Assembly: GCF_034057115.1 (NCBI RefSeq)
Contig: NZ_CP139195.1
Location: 4,545,695-4,609,694, forward strand
Reading direction: 5' to 3'
Length of the DNA stretch: 64,000 nt
Origin: Pseudomonas sp. AN-1
GTDB lineage: Bacteria; Pseudomonadota; Gammaproteobacteria; Pseudomonadales; Pseudomonadaceae
Under the pieces are notes generated by a model, which did not search any database, was not told where the DNA came from, and saw only the letters and a program-made list of their open reading frames with translations. Of the stretch, positions 32,890 through 42,543 are shown piece after piece (position 1 is the stretch's first letter; each line of letters opens with the position of its first letter). The position numbers and the translations under genes were made by a program.

Positions 32890-33411
32890 ATGCTTGAACT
32901 GATCCTCGGCGGCGCCCGCTCCGGCAAGAGCCGCCTGGCCGAGCGCCTGGCCATCGAGTCCGGCCTGGCGGTCACCTACCTCGCCACCGCCCAGCCCGGC
33001 GACGGCGAGATGGCCGCACGCATCGCCCACCACCGGGCGCGCCGTCCGGCCGGCTGGGCGCTGGTGGAGGAGCCGGTCCAGCTGATGCAGGCGCTGCGCG
33101 ACCACGCGGCGGAAAACCGCTGTCTGCTGGTCGACTGCCTGACCCTGTGGCTGACCAATCTGCTATTGCTTGATGACAGTTCCGCTCTGGCTCGCGAGCG
33201 CGACGCATTGCTCGACGGCATCGCCGGGCTGCCCGGGCGCATCGTCCTGGTCAGCAACGAGACCGGTCTCGGCGTGGTGCCGCTCGGCGAGCTGACCCGC
33301 CGCTACGTCGACGAGGCCGGCTGGCTGCACCAGGCCCTGGCCGAGCGCGCGCAGCGCGTGACCTTCTGTGTGGCAGGGCTGCCCATGATCCTCAAAGGGG
33401 ATGCGCCATGA
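32890..33411 (+). CDS. cobU: Adenosylcobinamide kinase/guanylyltransferase (CobU; CobP)
   Basis: Bifunctional enzyme that phosphorylates adenosylcobinamide and then attaches GMP. The 173-residue product has P-loop GGARSGKS (7-14), [11 protein letters not shown] with the guanylylated His at 47 or 48, [12 protein letters not shown], and [11 protein letters not shown]. It overlaps cobT by four bases. Confidence 0.96.
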   Translation: MLELILGGARSGKSRLAERLAIESGLAVTYLATAQPGDGEMAARIAHHRARRPAGWALVEEPVQLMQALRDHAAENRCLLVDCLTLWLTNLLLLDDSSALARERDALLDGIAGLPGRIVLVSNETGLGVVPLGELTRRYVDEAGWLHQALAERAQRVTFCVAGLPMILKGDAP

Positions 33412-34463
33412 ACGAACCCTGGTGGCAGGCACCCTGCCAGCCCATCGACCATGTGGCCCGGCAGAAGGCCGAGCAGCGTCAGGCGCGGCTGACCAAGCCG
33501 GCCGGCGCCCTCGGTCGCCTCGAGCAGCTGGCCATCGAGCTGGCCGCGCTGCAGGGCCGCGAGTGCCCGCACCTCGAACAGCCGTGGATCGCGGTGTTCG
33601 CCGGCGACCACGGGGTGGTCGAGGAGGGGGTGTCCGCCTACCCGCAAGCGGTGACCCGGCAGATGCTGCACAACTTCGTCGCCGGCGGCGCGGCGATCAG
33701 CGTGCTGGCCCACCAGCTGCACGCGCGTCTGGAGGTGATCGACCTCGGCACCGCCGGCGGCGGCGAGCTGCTGGGCGGCGTGCACAGCTACGCCCTCGGC
33801 CCCGGCACCGCCAACTTCGCCCACGGCCCGGCGATGACCATGGAGCAGTGCCTGGCGGCGCTGGCCGCCGGGCGCGCCAGCGTCGAGCGCGCGCGCCAGG
33901 TGCATGCCGGGCTGTACATCGGCGGCGAGATGGGCATCGGCAACACCACCGCGGCGGCGGCGCTCGGCTGCGCGCTGCTCGACCTGCCGGCGCTGGCGCT
34001 GACCGGCGCCGGCACCGGCCTCGACGAGGCCGGCGTGGCGCGCAAGCAGCGGGTGATCGACAGCGCCCTGCTGCTGCATCAGCGCGACTGCGCCGAGCCG
34101 TTCGAGGCGCTGCGCCGCCTCGGCGGCTTCGAGATCGCCGCGCTGGCCGGCGCCTTCGTCGCCTGCGGCCAGTACGGCCTGCCGGTGCTGGTCGACGGCT
34201 TCATCACCACGGTCGCCGCGCTGTGCGCGGTGCGCCTCAATCCCGCCTGCCGGCCCTGGCTGCTGTTCGGCCACCGCAGCGCCGAACCGGGGCACAGCCA
34301 CGTGCTGCAGGCGCTCAAGGCCGAACCGCTGCTCGATCTCGGCCTGCGCCTGGGCGAGGGCAGCGGCGCGGCGCTGGCAGTGCCGCTGCTGCGCCTGGCC
34401 TGCAGCCTGCACGGCGGCATGGCGACCTTCGCCGAGGCCCAGGTCAGCGACCGCGCGCCATGA
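33408..34463 (+). CDS. cobT: Nicotinate-nucleotide--dimethylbenzimidazole phosphoribosyltransferase CobT
   Basis: Activates DMB to alpha-ribazole phosphate. The 351-residue product shows [62 protein letters not shown], and the catalytic Glu317 in LGEGSGAAL. With BluB it gives the lower ligand. Overlaps cobC by four bases. Confidence 0.97.
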   Translation: MNEPWWQAPCQPIDHVARQKAEQRQARLTKPAGALGRLEQLAIELAALQGRECPHLEQPWIAVFAGDHGVVEEGVSAYPQAVTRQMLHNFVAGGAAISVLAHQLHARLEVIDLGTAGGGELLGGVHSYALGPGTANFAHGPAMTMEQCLAALAAGRASVERARQVHAGLYIGGEMGIGNTTAAAALGCALLDLPALALTGAGTGLDEAGVARKQRVIDSALLLHQRDCAEPFEALRRLGGFEIAALAGAFVACGQYGLPVLVDGFITTVAALCAVRLNPACRPWLLFGHRSAEPGHSHVLQALKAEPLLDLGLRLGEGSGAALAVPLLRLACSLHGGMATFAEAQVSDRAP

Positions 34464-35026
34464 TCCTCGACCTGCTGCGCCACGGAGAGACCGAGCAGGG
34501 CGGCGGCCTGCGCGGGCGCATCGACGATGCCCTGACCGCGCGCGGCTGGACGCAGATGCGCGACGCGGTCGAAGGCGCTACGCCCTGGCAGGCGGTGGTC
34601 AGCTCGCCGCTGCAGCGCTGCGCCACCTTCGCCGCCGAGCTGGCCGCGCGCCACGGCCTGCCGCTGCAGCTGGAGAGCGGCCTGCGCGAACTGGACTTCG
34701 GCGCCTGGGACGGGCGCAGCGCCGCCGAGCTGATGGCGAGCGACGCCGAGGGGCTGGGGCGCTTCTGGGCCGATCCCTACGCCTTCACCCCGCCGGACGG
34801 CGAGCCGCTGTTCGACTTCGAGGCGCGGGTGCTCGACGCGGTCGAACGCCTGCATGAGCGTTTTGCCAGCCGCCACCTGCTGCTGGTCACCCACGGCGGG
34901 GTGATGCGCCTGCTGCTGGCCCGCGCCCGCGGCTTGCCGCGTCGCGACCTGCTGCAGGTGGAGGTGGGCCACGGCGCCCTGCAGCGCCTGCGGGTCGGCG
35001 CGGGGCTGGTGCTGGTCGAGGACTGA
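34460..35026 (+). CDS. cobC: Alpha-ribazole phosphatase (CobC, histidine phosphatase family)
   Basis: Removes the phosphate from alpha-ribazole phosphate or adenosylcobalamin phosphate. The 188-residue product begins with the LLRHGET catalytic motif and has [16 protein letters not shown], and VTHGGVMR with the second His. It is the last gene of the operon here; cobS, which normally follows directly, is displaced to 45725. Confidence 0.9.
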   Translation: MILDLLRHGETEQGGGLRGRIDDALTARGWTQMRDAVEGATPWQAVVSSPLQRCATFAAELAARHGLPLQLESGLRELDFGAWDGRSAAELMASDAEGLGRFWADPYAFTPPDGEPLFDFEARVLDAVERLHERFASRHLLLVTHGGVMRLLLARARGLPRRDLLQVEVGHGALQRLRVGAGLVLVED

Positions 35027-35034
35027 GCCCCGCG

Positions 35035-35253
35035 TCAGCCGTCCCGGTCGCTCGTGGCGCGGGTGGCGCCGCGCGCGCAGTCCGCGCACAGGCAGCTACG
35101 CCCGCGTGCTGCTTGTGGAATGCGCTGCAGCGCCTCGGCGGCGATCTCGGCGGAGAAGCACCAGCACGGCTGGTCGCGGCTGACCGGATCGGCCTGGCCG
35201 CAGCGGTTGGGGCGACCGCACAGCGGGCAATGCAGAGGGTCGGAGTCGGTCAT
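35035..35253 (-). CDS. Cysteine-rich CWC family protein
   Basis: A 72-residue protein with eight Cys, two of them in CPLCGRPNRCG and two in CWCFS, then CLCADCA: the pattern of the cysteine-rich CWC family, likely a small zinc-binding protein of unknown role. It begins 63 bases after the allophanate hydrolase gene on the same strand and could be read from the guanidine operon, though the family is found in many other contexts. Confidence 0.75.
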   Translation of the reverse strand: MTDSDPLHCPLCGRPNRCGQADPVSRDQPCWCFSAEIAAEALQRIPQAARGRSCLCADCARGATRATSDRDG

Positions 35254-35315
35254 GGCGGGCAGCTATGCGGAGATGGCCGGCCAGCATGCGGTGCTGGTCC
35301 GGCCCTGGCAAGCCT

Positions 35316-37124
35316 TCAGCCGCGGGTCTGCAACCACGCCTTCCAGCCGCCGAAATGGCTGATGTCCTCGGCGCCGGCCAGGCCCCAGCCATCGCAGATG
35401 AAGCCGGTCTCCCAGCGCCCGTCCGCCAGCTCGACCTTGCCCAGGCCCAGCGGCGCCGGGATGCCGGTGAGGAAGGAGCCCAGCTCCGCGCTCGGCAGTT
35501 CCCAGACCTCCACCGCGATGGCCGCGCCGCCTTCGGCAACGCGCAGCATGCCCGGGCGCAGCGGCGGGCCGCCGGCCAGCGCATACAGTCTGTAAGCCGG
35601 CGCGCTGCGGGTGGCCTCGACCAGCCGGCCGCCACGTTGCACCAGTTGCCAGTTGAGCGGCAGGCCGGCCAGGTGCGCGCCGCACACCACCACGCGGGCC
35701 AGATCGTTGCGCGCGGTGCTGGCCGGCGCCGGCAGGTCGATGGCCCGGCCGCCTGCCAGCGGCAGGGCGTGTTGGCGCTGCACGGCGTCGGCCATGCCGA
35801 GCAGGTACTGGTCGGTGAAGGCGCGGCCGAACAGGGTCACGCCCCACGGCAGGCCGTTGCTCATCACCCCGCTCGGCACCGCCACCGCGGCGTAGTCCAG
35901 CAGGTTCATGAAGTTGGTGTACCAGCCCAGCTCGGAGTTGCGTAGCACCGGCTCGGCGTGCAGCTCGGCGAGGGTCACCGGGCGGCCGATGGTCGGGGTG
36001 AGCACGCAGTCCAGCCCGGCCAGGATGCGGTCGCACTGCGCCTTGAGCGCCTGCAGGAGGTACTGGGCGCGGAACGCCTCGACCGCCGTGGCGCTCGGCG
36101 CTTGGGCCAGCACCGCGCGGATCACCGGCAGCACCGCCTCGGGATTCGTTTCCAGCAGCTCGCTGGCCACGCTGTAGCGCTCGGCCACCCACGGCCCCTC
36201 GTAGAGCAGCCGCGCGGCTTCGAGGAAGGGCGAGAAGTCGATCTCCACCGCCTCGCCGCCGAGGGCTTCGAGCTGGCGCACGGCGCTGGCGAACTGCAGC
36301 GGGCCTTCGCTGCAGCCGAAGAACTGCAGGTCCTGCGCGCGCGGCACGCCGAAGCGGAACGGGCGCGGCGTGCCGAAGGCCGAGGCGTCGTTCCACAGCG
36401 GGTTGGCGCGGCTGTATTCGTCGCGCGGGTCGAGTTTCGCGGTCAGCGCCAGCAACCGGCTGGCTTCGCGGGCGGTGGCGGTGAAGAAGGTGACGCAGTC
36501 CAGCGTGCGGCAGGCCGGCGCCACCCCGGCGGTGGAGATCAACCCCTTGGTCGCCTTGAGGCCGACCAGGTTGTTCAGCGCCGCCGGCACCCGGCCACTG
36601 CCTGCGGTATCGGTGCCGAGGGCGAAGCTGGCCACGCCGAGGGCCACGGCCAGCGAGGAGCCCGAGCTGGAGCCGCCGGCCGGGTAGTCCGGATGCACGC
36701 TGTTGCGGCATTCGCCGTACGGCGAGCGGGTGCCGTTGAGGCCGGTGGCGAACTGGTCGAGGTTGGTCTTGCCCAGCGGCACGGCGCCGAGGGCGATCAG
36801 CTGCGTGACTATGGTGGCGCTGCTTTCCGGCACATAGGCGAAGGCCGGGCAGGCGGCGGTGGTCGGCACGCCGGCCAGGTCGATATTGTCCTTGATGGCG
36901 AAGGGCACGCCGTACAGCGGCAGCTCGCCCGGCGCCTTGCCGTCGAGGGCGGCCAGATAGGGCTCCAGTTCCTCGGGCGTCAGCAGGTGGATGAACAGCT
37001 TGAATTCCGGGTTGAGCGCCGCGGCCTTGGCGCGCAGCGCTTCGATCAGCTGGCGCGGGGTAGTGCGGCCATCGAGATAGGCGGCGCACAGGGCGTCGAG
37101 GCGCAGGTCGAATTCGTGGGGCAT
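35316..37124 (-). CDS. atzF: Allophanate hydrolase
   Basis: Amidase that splits allophanate into ammonia and CO2, the last step of ATP-dependent urea or guanidine breakdown. The 602-residue product starts at ATG 37124 (MPHEFDLRLDALC). The amidase-signature triad is Lys78 (PFAIKDN), Ser151 (GGSSSGSS) and Ser175 (DTAGSGR). The C-terminal 150 residues form the small extra domain of AtzF/DUR1,2-type enzymes. It lies 199 bases downstream of the carboxylase, across two palindromes. Confidence 0.94.
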   Translation of the reverse strand: MPHEFDLRLDALCAAYLDGRTTPRQLIEALRAKAAALNPEFKLFIHLLTPEELEPYLAALDGKAPGELPLYGVPFAIKDNIDLAGVPTTAACPAFAYVPESSATIVTQLIALGAVPLGKTNLDQFATGLNGTRSPYGECRNSVHPDYPAGGSSSGSSLAVALGVASFALGTDTAGSGRVPAALNNLVGLKATKGLISTAGVAPACRTLDCVTFFTATAREASRLLALTAKLDPRDEYSRANPLWNDASAFGTPRPFRFGVPRAQDLQFFGCSEGPLQFASAVRQLEALGGEAVEIDFSPFLEAARLLYEGPWVAERYSVASELLETNPEAVLPVIRAVLAQAPSATAVEAFRAQYLLQALKAQCDRILAGLDCVLTPTIGRPVTLAELHAEPVLRNSELGWYTNFMNLLDYAAVAVPSGVMSNGLPWGVTLFGRAFTDQYLLGMADAVQRQHALPLAGGRAIDLPAPASTARNDLARVVVCGAHLAGLPLNWQLVQRGGRLVEATRSAPAYRLYALAGGPPLRPGMLRVAEGGAAIAVEVWELPSAELGSFLTGIPAPLGLGKVELADGRWETGFICDGWGLAGAEDISHFGGWKAWLQTRG

Positions 37125-37175
37125 GGTCGGGTTCCTTGTTGGCCTGGGCGAGGCATGGGGCGCCTGCCGGCGTAG

Positions 37176-37313
37176 GGTGGAAAACGGCGCAGCCTTTTCC
37201 ACCGGGAATGTTTCCGATGGCTCCCACGCTCCGGCGTGGGGGCCCGCTTCTGGACGCTGGAGCGTCCGGGCTGCGTTCCCACGCGGACGGTTCGACGCCT
37301 CGACGTGGGAACG
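37176..37313. repeat. Cluster of REP-type palindromes between carboxylase and atzF
   Basis: Three inverted repeats: GGTGGAAAA with TTTTCCACC (37176-37184/37195-37203), CCCACGC with GCGTGGG near 37224-37241, and CGTTCCCACG with CGTGGGAACG (37274-37283/37304-37313). These are common intergenic elements in Pseudomonas. They may lower atzF mRNA relative to the upstream genes. Confidence 0.7.
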
Positions 37314-37323
37314 ATCAGCGGGG

Positions 37324-40300
37324 TCAGGCCTCCTCGAGCACCACCACCCGCTGGCCGGCGCGCACCGGCGAGCCGGGCTGCACGCGCACCTCGCGGACCA
37401 CGCCGCCGACCGGCGCGGTGAGGGGGATCTCCATCTTCATCGACTCGAGGATCACCAGCACGTCGCCGGCCGCGACCGTTTCGCCCTCGCTCACCTGCAC
37501 CTGCCAGAGGTTGCCGGCGATGTGGCTGTCGATGCCGTGCTGGCCGGCGCCAAGGGGCGAGTCCTCGCCGAGGTCGGGGCCGACTTCCTCCACCTCGAAG
37601 TGCGCCTGGCCGGAGTCGATCCAGCGCTGGCGCTCGGCGGCGAAGGCGCCGCGCTGCTGGGCGCGGAACGCGGCGATGCCCTCGGCCTCGTCCTGGAGGA
37701 ACTGCTGGTAGTCGGCCAGGGCCAGTTCGCTGTTCTCGATGCGCAGCTCGTAGCGGCCGAGCGGGAAGTCGCGACGGATCTGCAGCAGCTCCTCGGCGGA
37801 CACAGGGTAGAAGCGGATCTGGTCGAAGAAGCGCAGCAGCCAGGGCTTGCCGCGGAAGGCCGCGACCTCGCGGTAGCGGTTCCACATCTGCAGGGTGCGG
37901 CCGACGAACTGGTAGCCGCCGGGGCCCTCCATGCCGTACACGCACATGTAGGCGCCGCCGATACCCACCGAGTTCTCCGCGGTCCAGGTGCGTGCCGGGT
38001 TGTACTTGGTGGTGACCAGGCGGTGGCGCGGGTCGAGCGGGGTGGCCACCGGCGCGCCGAGGTACACGTCGCCGAGGCCCATCACCAGGTAGCTGGCGTC
38101 GAACACGGTCCTGTAGACCTCGTCGAGATTCGGCAGGTCGTTGATCCTACGAATGAACTCCAGGTTGCTCGGGCACCAGGGCGCGTCCTTGCGCACCGTG
38201 GTCATGTACTTGTCGATGGCCAGCTGGCAGGCCGGGTCGTCCCAGGACAGCGGCAGGTGGACGATGCGCGACGGCACCCGGAGATCCTGCGCGGCGCACA
38301 CCGCGTCCCACAGCCCGGCGACCGTTTCCAGCAGGCTGGCCAGCGGCAGGGTTTCCGGCTGGTAGTGGACCTGCAGCGAGCGGATGCCCGGCGTCAGGTC
38401 GATCACCCCGGCGAGCGCCTCGGCTTCCAGCGCCTGCATCAGCGCATGGCCGCGAAAGCGCAGCACCAGGTCCAGCTCCGGCTGGCCGATCTCCAGCAGC
38501 AGATGGGTGTCGCCGGACAGGCGGGCGACCAGGCGGGTGTCGTCCTCACCGATATCCAGGACGATGGGCGACTGCGGCGCGATTGCCTGCCACTCGACCG
38601 CCGCCGGCGCGAGATCCACGCACTCTTCACGGCGCGCCCGGGCCAGTTCGCGCGCGCTGTCGAGGCTCACCGGCACGAAACGCACCCGGTCACCGGCCTT
38701 GAGCTGGCCGAGCTGCCAGAGGTCGGCCTCGATCACCGTCACCGGGCAGACGAAGCCGCCCAGGCTCGGGCCGTCCGGGCCGAGGATCACCGGCATGTCG
38801 CCGGTAAAGTCCACGGCACCAATCGCATACGGGTTGTCGTGGATGTTCGACGGGTGCAGGCCGGCCTCGCCGCCGCTGTCGCGCACCCACTCGGGTTTCG
38901 GGCCGATCAGGCGCACGCCGGTGCGGCTGGAGTTGAAGTGCACCTCCCAGTCGCTGGCGAGGAAGGTGTCGATGTAGGCCGGGGTGAAGTATTCCGGCGC
39001 GCCGTGCGGGCCGTAGATCACCCGGATTTCGCGCACCGCCGGCAGCGGCGTGCACAGTTCTGCCGGCAGCGCGGCGCCGGCACTGGCGTCGGCCAGCGGC
39101 GCCAGGTGCAGCACGTCGCCGGCGCGCAGGGCGCGGCCGCCGTGACCGCCGAACTGGCCGAGGGTGAAGGTGCTCTTGCTGCCCAGATAGTCCGGCAGCT
39201 GCAGGCCGCCGCGCACGGTCAGATAAGAGCGTGCGCCGGCGCCGGCGATGGTGCCGAGGGCGAGGGTACCGCCGGCTGGGACGAACAGTGCGGTGTGCAT
39301 GGGCTGCGCCACGCCGTCGAGGGCGACGGGAATGGCCGAGCCGGTCACCGCCACCACCGCATCGGTGTTGAAGCGCAGCAGCGGGCCGCTCATGGTGATT
39401 TCCAGGCCGGCGGCGCCTTCCGGGTTGCCGAGCAGGCGGTTGCCCAGGCGCAGGGCGCGGTCGTCCATCGGCCCCGACGGCGGCACGCCGACCGCCCAGT
39501 AACCGAGGCGGCCGGGCCAGTCCTGCACCGTGGTCTGGGTGCCGGCGGAAAGCACCTCGAAGGTGCTGGCGCGGTAGGCGAGGCCTTCCAGGCAGCGGGT
39601 CCAGGGCGAGCCGCTGGCGAACGGGGCATCCTGGATGATCTGGCGCAGGTAGTCGCGGTTGGTTTCCACGCCGTACAGCAGCGAGTCGGCCAGCGCGCGG
39701 TCCAGCGCCGCGCTGGCTTCAGTGCGGCTCGGCGCCCAGGCGATCAGCTTGGCGATCATCGGGTCGAAGTAGGGCGGGATCTCGCAGCCGGCCTCGACCC
39801 AGGTGTCGATGCGCAGGCGCTGGCCGTCGGCCACCGGGAACTCGACCGCGGTGAGCAGGCCGGGGCTGGGCTGGAAGTCGCGGCCCGGGTCCTCGGCGTA
39901 CAGGCGCGCCTGGATGGCGTGGCCGCTGGGCGTGAGGCCCTTGGCCAGCTCGCTGAGCGGTGGCAGGTCGCCGGCGGCCAGCTCGATCATCCAGCGCACC
40001 AGGTCGACGCCCCACACCTGCTCGGTGACGCCGTGCTCGACCTGCAGGCGGGTGTTCACTTCGAGGAAGTAGAAGCGTGCGGCCTCGCTGTCGTAGACGA
40101 ACTCCACGGTGCCGGCGCTGCGGTAATTGACCGCCCTGGCCAGCTTGATCGCCGCGGCGCACAGTTCCTCGGCCATGCCGGCCGGCAGGTTGGGCGCCGG
40201 GGTTTCCTCCAGCACCTTCTGGTTGCGCCGCTGCACCGAGCAGTCGCGCACGCCGAGGGCCAGAACCTCGCCCTGGCCGTCGCCGAATACCTGCACTTCC

Positions 40301-40923
40301 AGGTGGCGGGCGCGCTCGATGTACTTCTCGATGAACACGCCCGAGTCGCTGAAGTTGTTCTGCCCCAGGCGCTTGACCGCCTCGAAGGCTTCGGACAACT
40401 CCATGGCGCTGCGACATACGCGCATGCCGATGCCGCCGCCGCCGGCGGTGCTCTTCAGCATCACCGGGTAGCCGACCTGCTCGCCGGCCTTCAGCGCAGC
40501 ATCGAGGCTGTCCAGCAGTTCGGTGCCTTCCAGCAGCGGCACGTCGTGCTGTTTTGCGAGAGCCCTTGCGGTGTGCTTGAGGCCGAACACGCGCAGCTGC
40601 TCCGGCGTCGGGCCGACGAAGGCGATGCCGGCGGCCTCGCAGGCTTCGGCGAAGGCGGCGTTCTCGGAGAGGAAGCCGTAGCCGGGGTGGATGGCTTGGG
40701 CGCCGCTCTGTTTGGCCGCGGCGAGGATCTTCTCCACCACCAGGTAGGTGGCGGAGGCCGGGCCTTCGCCCAGCGAGAAGGCCTCGTCGGCCTGCTGGAT
40801 ATGCAGGCTGGCGGCGTCGGCTTCGGAGTAGACGGCCACGCCCTCGACGTTCAGGGCGCGCAGGGTACGCAGGATGCGGCAGGCGATGGCGCCGCGGTTG
40901 GCGATCAGGAGTTTGGCGAACAT
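37324..40923 (-). CDS. Biotin-dependent urea/guanidine carboxylase
   Basis: A single-chain carboxylase of 1199 residues, starting at ATG 40923 (MFAKLLIANRGAIACR). Biotin carboxylase domain, about 1-450 (STAGGGGIGMRV, EVNTRLQVEHGVTE); central carboxyltransferase domain, about 470-1070, made of KipA/KipI-like halves (GPMDDRALRLGN, LGPDGPSLGGFVCP, NPARTWTAENSVGIGG, GPGGYQFVGRT); C-terminal biotin carrier domain with biotinyl Lys1163 in ESMKMEI. Families of this build are named urea carboxylase. In operons controlled by the guanidine-I riboswitch and carrying two DUF1989 genes, members have been shown to carboxylate guanidine, so guanidine is my preferred substrate. I could not settle it from active-site residues. 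Confidence 0.92.
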   Translation of the reverse strand: MFAKLLIANRGAIACRILRTLRALNVEGVAVYSEADAASLHIQQADEAFSLGEGPASATYLVVEKILAAAKQSGAQAIHPGYGFLSENAAFAEACEAAGIAFVGPTPEQLRVFGLKHTARALAKQHDVPLLEGTELLDSLDAALKAGEQVGYPVMLKSTAGGGGIGMRVCRSAMELSEAFEAVKRLGQNNFSDSGVFIEKYIERARHLEVQVFGDGQGEVLALGVRDCSVQRRNQKVLEETPAPNLPAGMAEELCAAAIKLARAVNYRSAGTVEFVYDSEAARFYFLEVNTRLQVEHGVTEQVWGVDLVRWMIELAAGDLPPLSELAKGLTPSGHAIQARLYAEDPGRDFQPSPGLLTAVEFPVADGQRLRIDTWVEAGCEIPPYFDPMIAKLIAWAPSRTEASAALDRALADSLLYGVETNRDYLRQIIQDAPFASGSPWTRCLEGLAYRASTFEVLSAGTQTTVQDWPGRLGYWAVGVPPSGPMDDRALRLGNRLLGNPEGAAGLEITMSGPLLRFNTDAVVAVTGSAIPVALDGVAQPMHTALFVPAGGTLALGTIAGAGARSYLTVRGGLQLPDYLGSKSTFTLGQFGGHGGRALRAGDVLHLAPLADASAGAALPAELCTPLPAVREIRVIYGPHGAPEYFTPAYIDTFLASDWEVHFNSSRTGVRLIGPKPEWVRDSGGEAGLHPSNIHDNPYAIGAVDFTGDMPVILGPDGPSLGGFVCPVTVIEADLWQLGQLKAGDRVRFVPVSLDSARELARARREECVDLAPAAVEWQAIAPQSPIVLDIGEDDTRLVARLSGDTHLLLEIGQPELDLVLRFRGHALMQALEAEALAGVIDLTPGIRSLQVHYQPETLPLASLLETVAGLWDAVCAAQDLRVPSRIVHLPLSWDDPACQLAIDKYMTTVRKDAPWCPSNLEFIRRINDLPNLDEVYRTVFDASYLVMGLGDVYLGAPVATPLDPRHRLVTTKYNPARTWTAENSVGIGGAYMCVYGMEGPGGYQFVGRTLQMWNRYREVAAFRGKPWLLRFFDQIRFYPVSAEELLQIRRDFPLGRYELRIENSELALADYQQFLQDEAEGIAAFRAQQRGAFAAERQRWIDSGQAHFEVEEVGPDLGEDSPLGAGQHGIDSHIAGNLWQVQVSEGETVAAGDVLVILESMKMEIPLTAPVGGVVREVRVQPGSPVRAGQRVVVLEEA

Positions 40924-41158
40924 GGAGGAAGCCCCATGCAGTGGCGGGTCGTCCCGCCGGAAATCTTCTGCACCACGGTCGTCCGTGGTTGGAGGCTCGA
41001 TGCGAGCGGATTCAGGAGCGTGCTGGCCGAGGCGAGCACGGTGCAATCAACACAGCAAATTGCGGGCCAGCCCGTTTAGCGGCCTGTGACGGCCATTTTC
41101 GGGGGCTGCCTGCCCTGCGACTGTGCGTGGCTGGCGACTTGCACCGCTGTGGGGCGCC

Positions 41159-41794
41159 TCAGTCCCACACCAGCACCTCGGCCGGCGTCGGGTTCCAGCC
41201 GTTGCACGGGTTGTTCAGCTGCGGGCAGTTGGAGATCAGCACGATCACGTCCATATGCGCCTTCAGCTCCACATACTTGCCCGGCGCGGAGATGCCGTCG
41301 GCGAAGGTCAGGCCGCCTTCGGGGGTGACCGGCACGTTCATGAAGAAGTTGATGTTCGCGCCGATGTCGCGTTTCTCCAGGCGGCCGTCGCTGAGGCTGG
41401 CGCGCAGGAAGTTGTCGCGGCAGCTGTGCATGTAGCGCTTGTCCAGGGCGTATCTGACCGTATTGCTCTCCTGCGCGCAGGCGCCGCCGAGGGTGTCGTG
41501 GCGGCCGCAGGTGTCGGCGACGATGGTCAGCAGCGGATTGCCGAGATTGGAATACAGCACCGTGCCAGTGGTCAGGTAGATGTTGTTCTGCCGGCGCAGG
41601 GTGCGCTGCGGGTCGTAGCGTTCACGCGGATTGCGCGCCGAGAAGAACAGGGTGTCTACCGCCTGGTTGCCTTCCAGGTCGAGCAGGCGGACGGTCTGCC
41701 CGGCCTTGACCTCGAACAGGTAGGGTTCGCCGGCCGGGATCACGTGGCGGAACACGGCGGTTTCGGGATGCAGGGAGCTTGCGACGAGGCTCAT
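41159..41794 (-). CDS. DUF1989 protein, urea amidolyase-associated protein 2 (carboxyguanidine deiminase subunit)
   Basis: A 211-residue DUF1989 protein, start ATG 41794. [45 protein letters not shown] and [14 protein letters not shown] are family blocks; Cys and His residues around DTCGRHD fit a metal site. Paired with the next gene. Such pairs, earlier called UAAP1/UAAP2, were later identified as the two subunits of carboxyguanidine deiminase (CgdAB), which turns carboxyguanidine into allophanate. The partner's stop lies nine bases upstream. Confidence 0.88.
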   Translation of the reverse strand: MSLVASSLHPETAVFRHVIPAGEPYLFEVKAGQTVRLLDLEGNQAVDTLFFSARNPRERYDPQRTLRRQNNIYLTTGTVLYSNLGNPLLTIVADTCGRHDTLGGACAQESNTVRYALDKRYMHSCRDNFLRASLSDGRLEKRDIGANINFFMNVPVTPEGGLTFADGISAPGKYVELKAHMDVIVLISNCPQLNNPCNGWNPTPAEVLVWD

Positions 41795-41803
41795 GTCGGG
41801 TCC

Positions 41804-42532
41804 TCAGATATACAGACGTTCGGTGTTGTGGAAGCCGCGGCCGTTCTCCGGGCGCGAGGTGCGGCACAGCACGCTGATGCCGTCGCTCTCCACCCGGTGC
41901 CAGGTGAGTTGCACCGGCTTGGGCGAGTACACCGGGTTGGGGTCCTGCGGATGCTGCAGGGCGGTGAGCACCACCAGGCTGTCCATCGGCGCGTACAGCT
42001 CGACGTAGTCGCCGGCGCGCGAGTTGCCAGTTTCGAAGGCGAAGGCGCCGCCTTCGTCCACCGTGACCTTGCTGAACAGGTTGAGAGGCATCAGCAGGTC
42101 CTGCAGGTTGAGGTTCCACTTGCCCATCTCCACCAGCAGGTTGTCCGTGCCGTTGCGGTAGAAGGCGTTGCGCAGCTCCTGGTAGCGGCCCTGGCCGTAC
42201 TTCTCGCGGGTCTCCGCGGCATTCAGCACGCCGCCGAAGCTGTCGTGCCAGCCGCAGGTGTCGGCGGTGATCGCCGCCAGCACGCGGCCCATGTCCGAGT
42301 ACAGGCAGTGGCCGGCGGTCAGTTTGGCGGTGTGCTGGCACTTGAGGGTGTCCGGCAGGTTGAGGCGCTCGCTCTTCTCAAAGGCGTTGAGCAGCAGCAG
42401 GCTGACGTTGGCGCCGCCTTCGAGGTCGGTGATGCGCAGCACCTGGCCGCGCTTGAGCACGAAGGAGGTATGGCCGCCGCCGGGGACGAGTTCCTCGTAC
42501 AGGGTCGGGCGCAGGGTCAGGGATGCAGTCAT
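41804..42532 (-). CDS. DUF1989 protein, urea amidolyase-associated protein 1 (carboxyguanidine deiminase subunit)
   Basis: A 242-residue DUF1989 protein, start ATG 42532. Shares with its partner the pattern GGANVSLLLLNAFEKSERLN, ADTCGWHDSFGGVLN and NLFSKVTV, but is only distantly alike. Expected to form the heteromeric carboxyguanidine deiminase with the next gene. Eleven bases separate it from the ABC ATPase gene, so it is in the same transcript as the importer. Confidence 0.88.
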   Translation of the reverse strand: MTASLTLRPTLYEELVPGGGHTSFVLKRGQVLRITDLEGGANVSLLLLNAFEKSERLNLPDTLKCQHTAKLTAGHCLYSDMGRVLAAITADTCGWHDSFGGVLNAAETREKYGQGRYQELRNAFYRNGTDNLLVEMGKWNLNLQDLLMPLNLFSKVTVDEGGAFAFETGNSRAGDYVELYAPMDSLVVLTALQHPQDPNPVYSPKPVQLTWHRVESDGISVLCRTSRPENGRGFHNTERLYI

Positions 42533-42543
42533 GGGTAGCTCCT

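Noticed and set aside
37123..41079. Plus-strand open frame of 1318 codons
   Set aside because: Shadow of the biotin carboxylase gene on the other strand; composition typical of antisense GC-rich frames.
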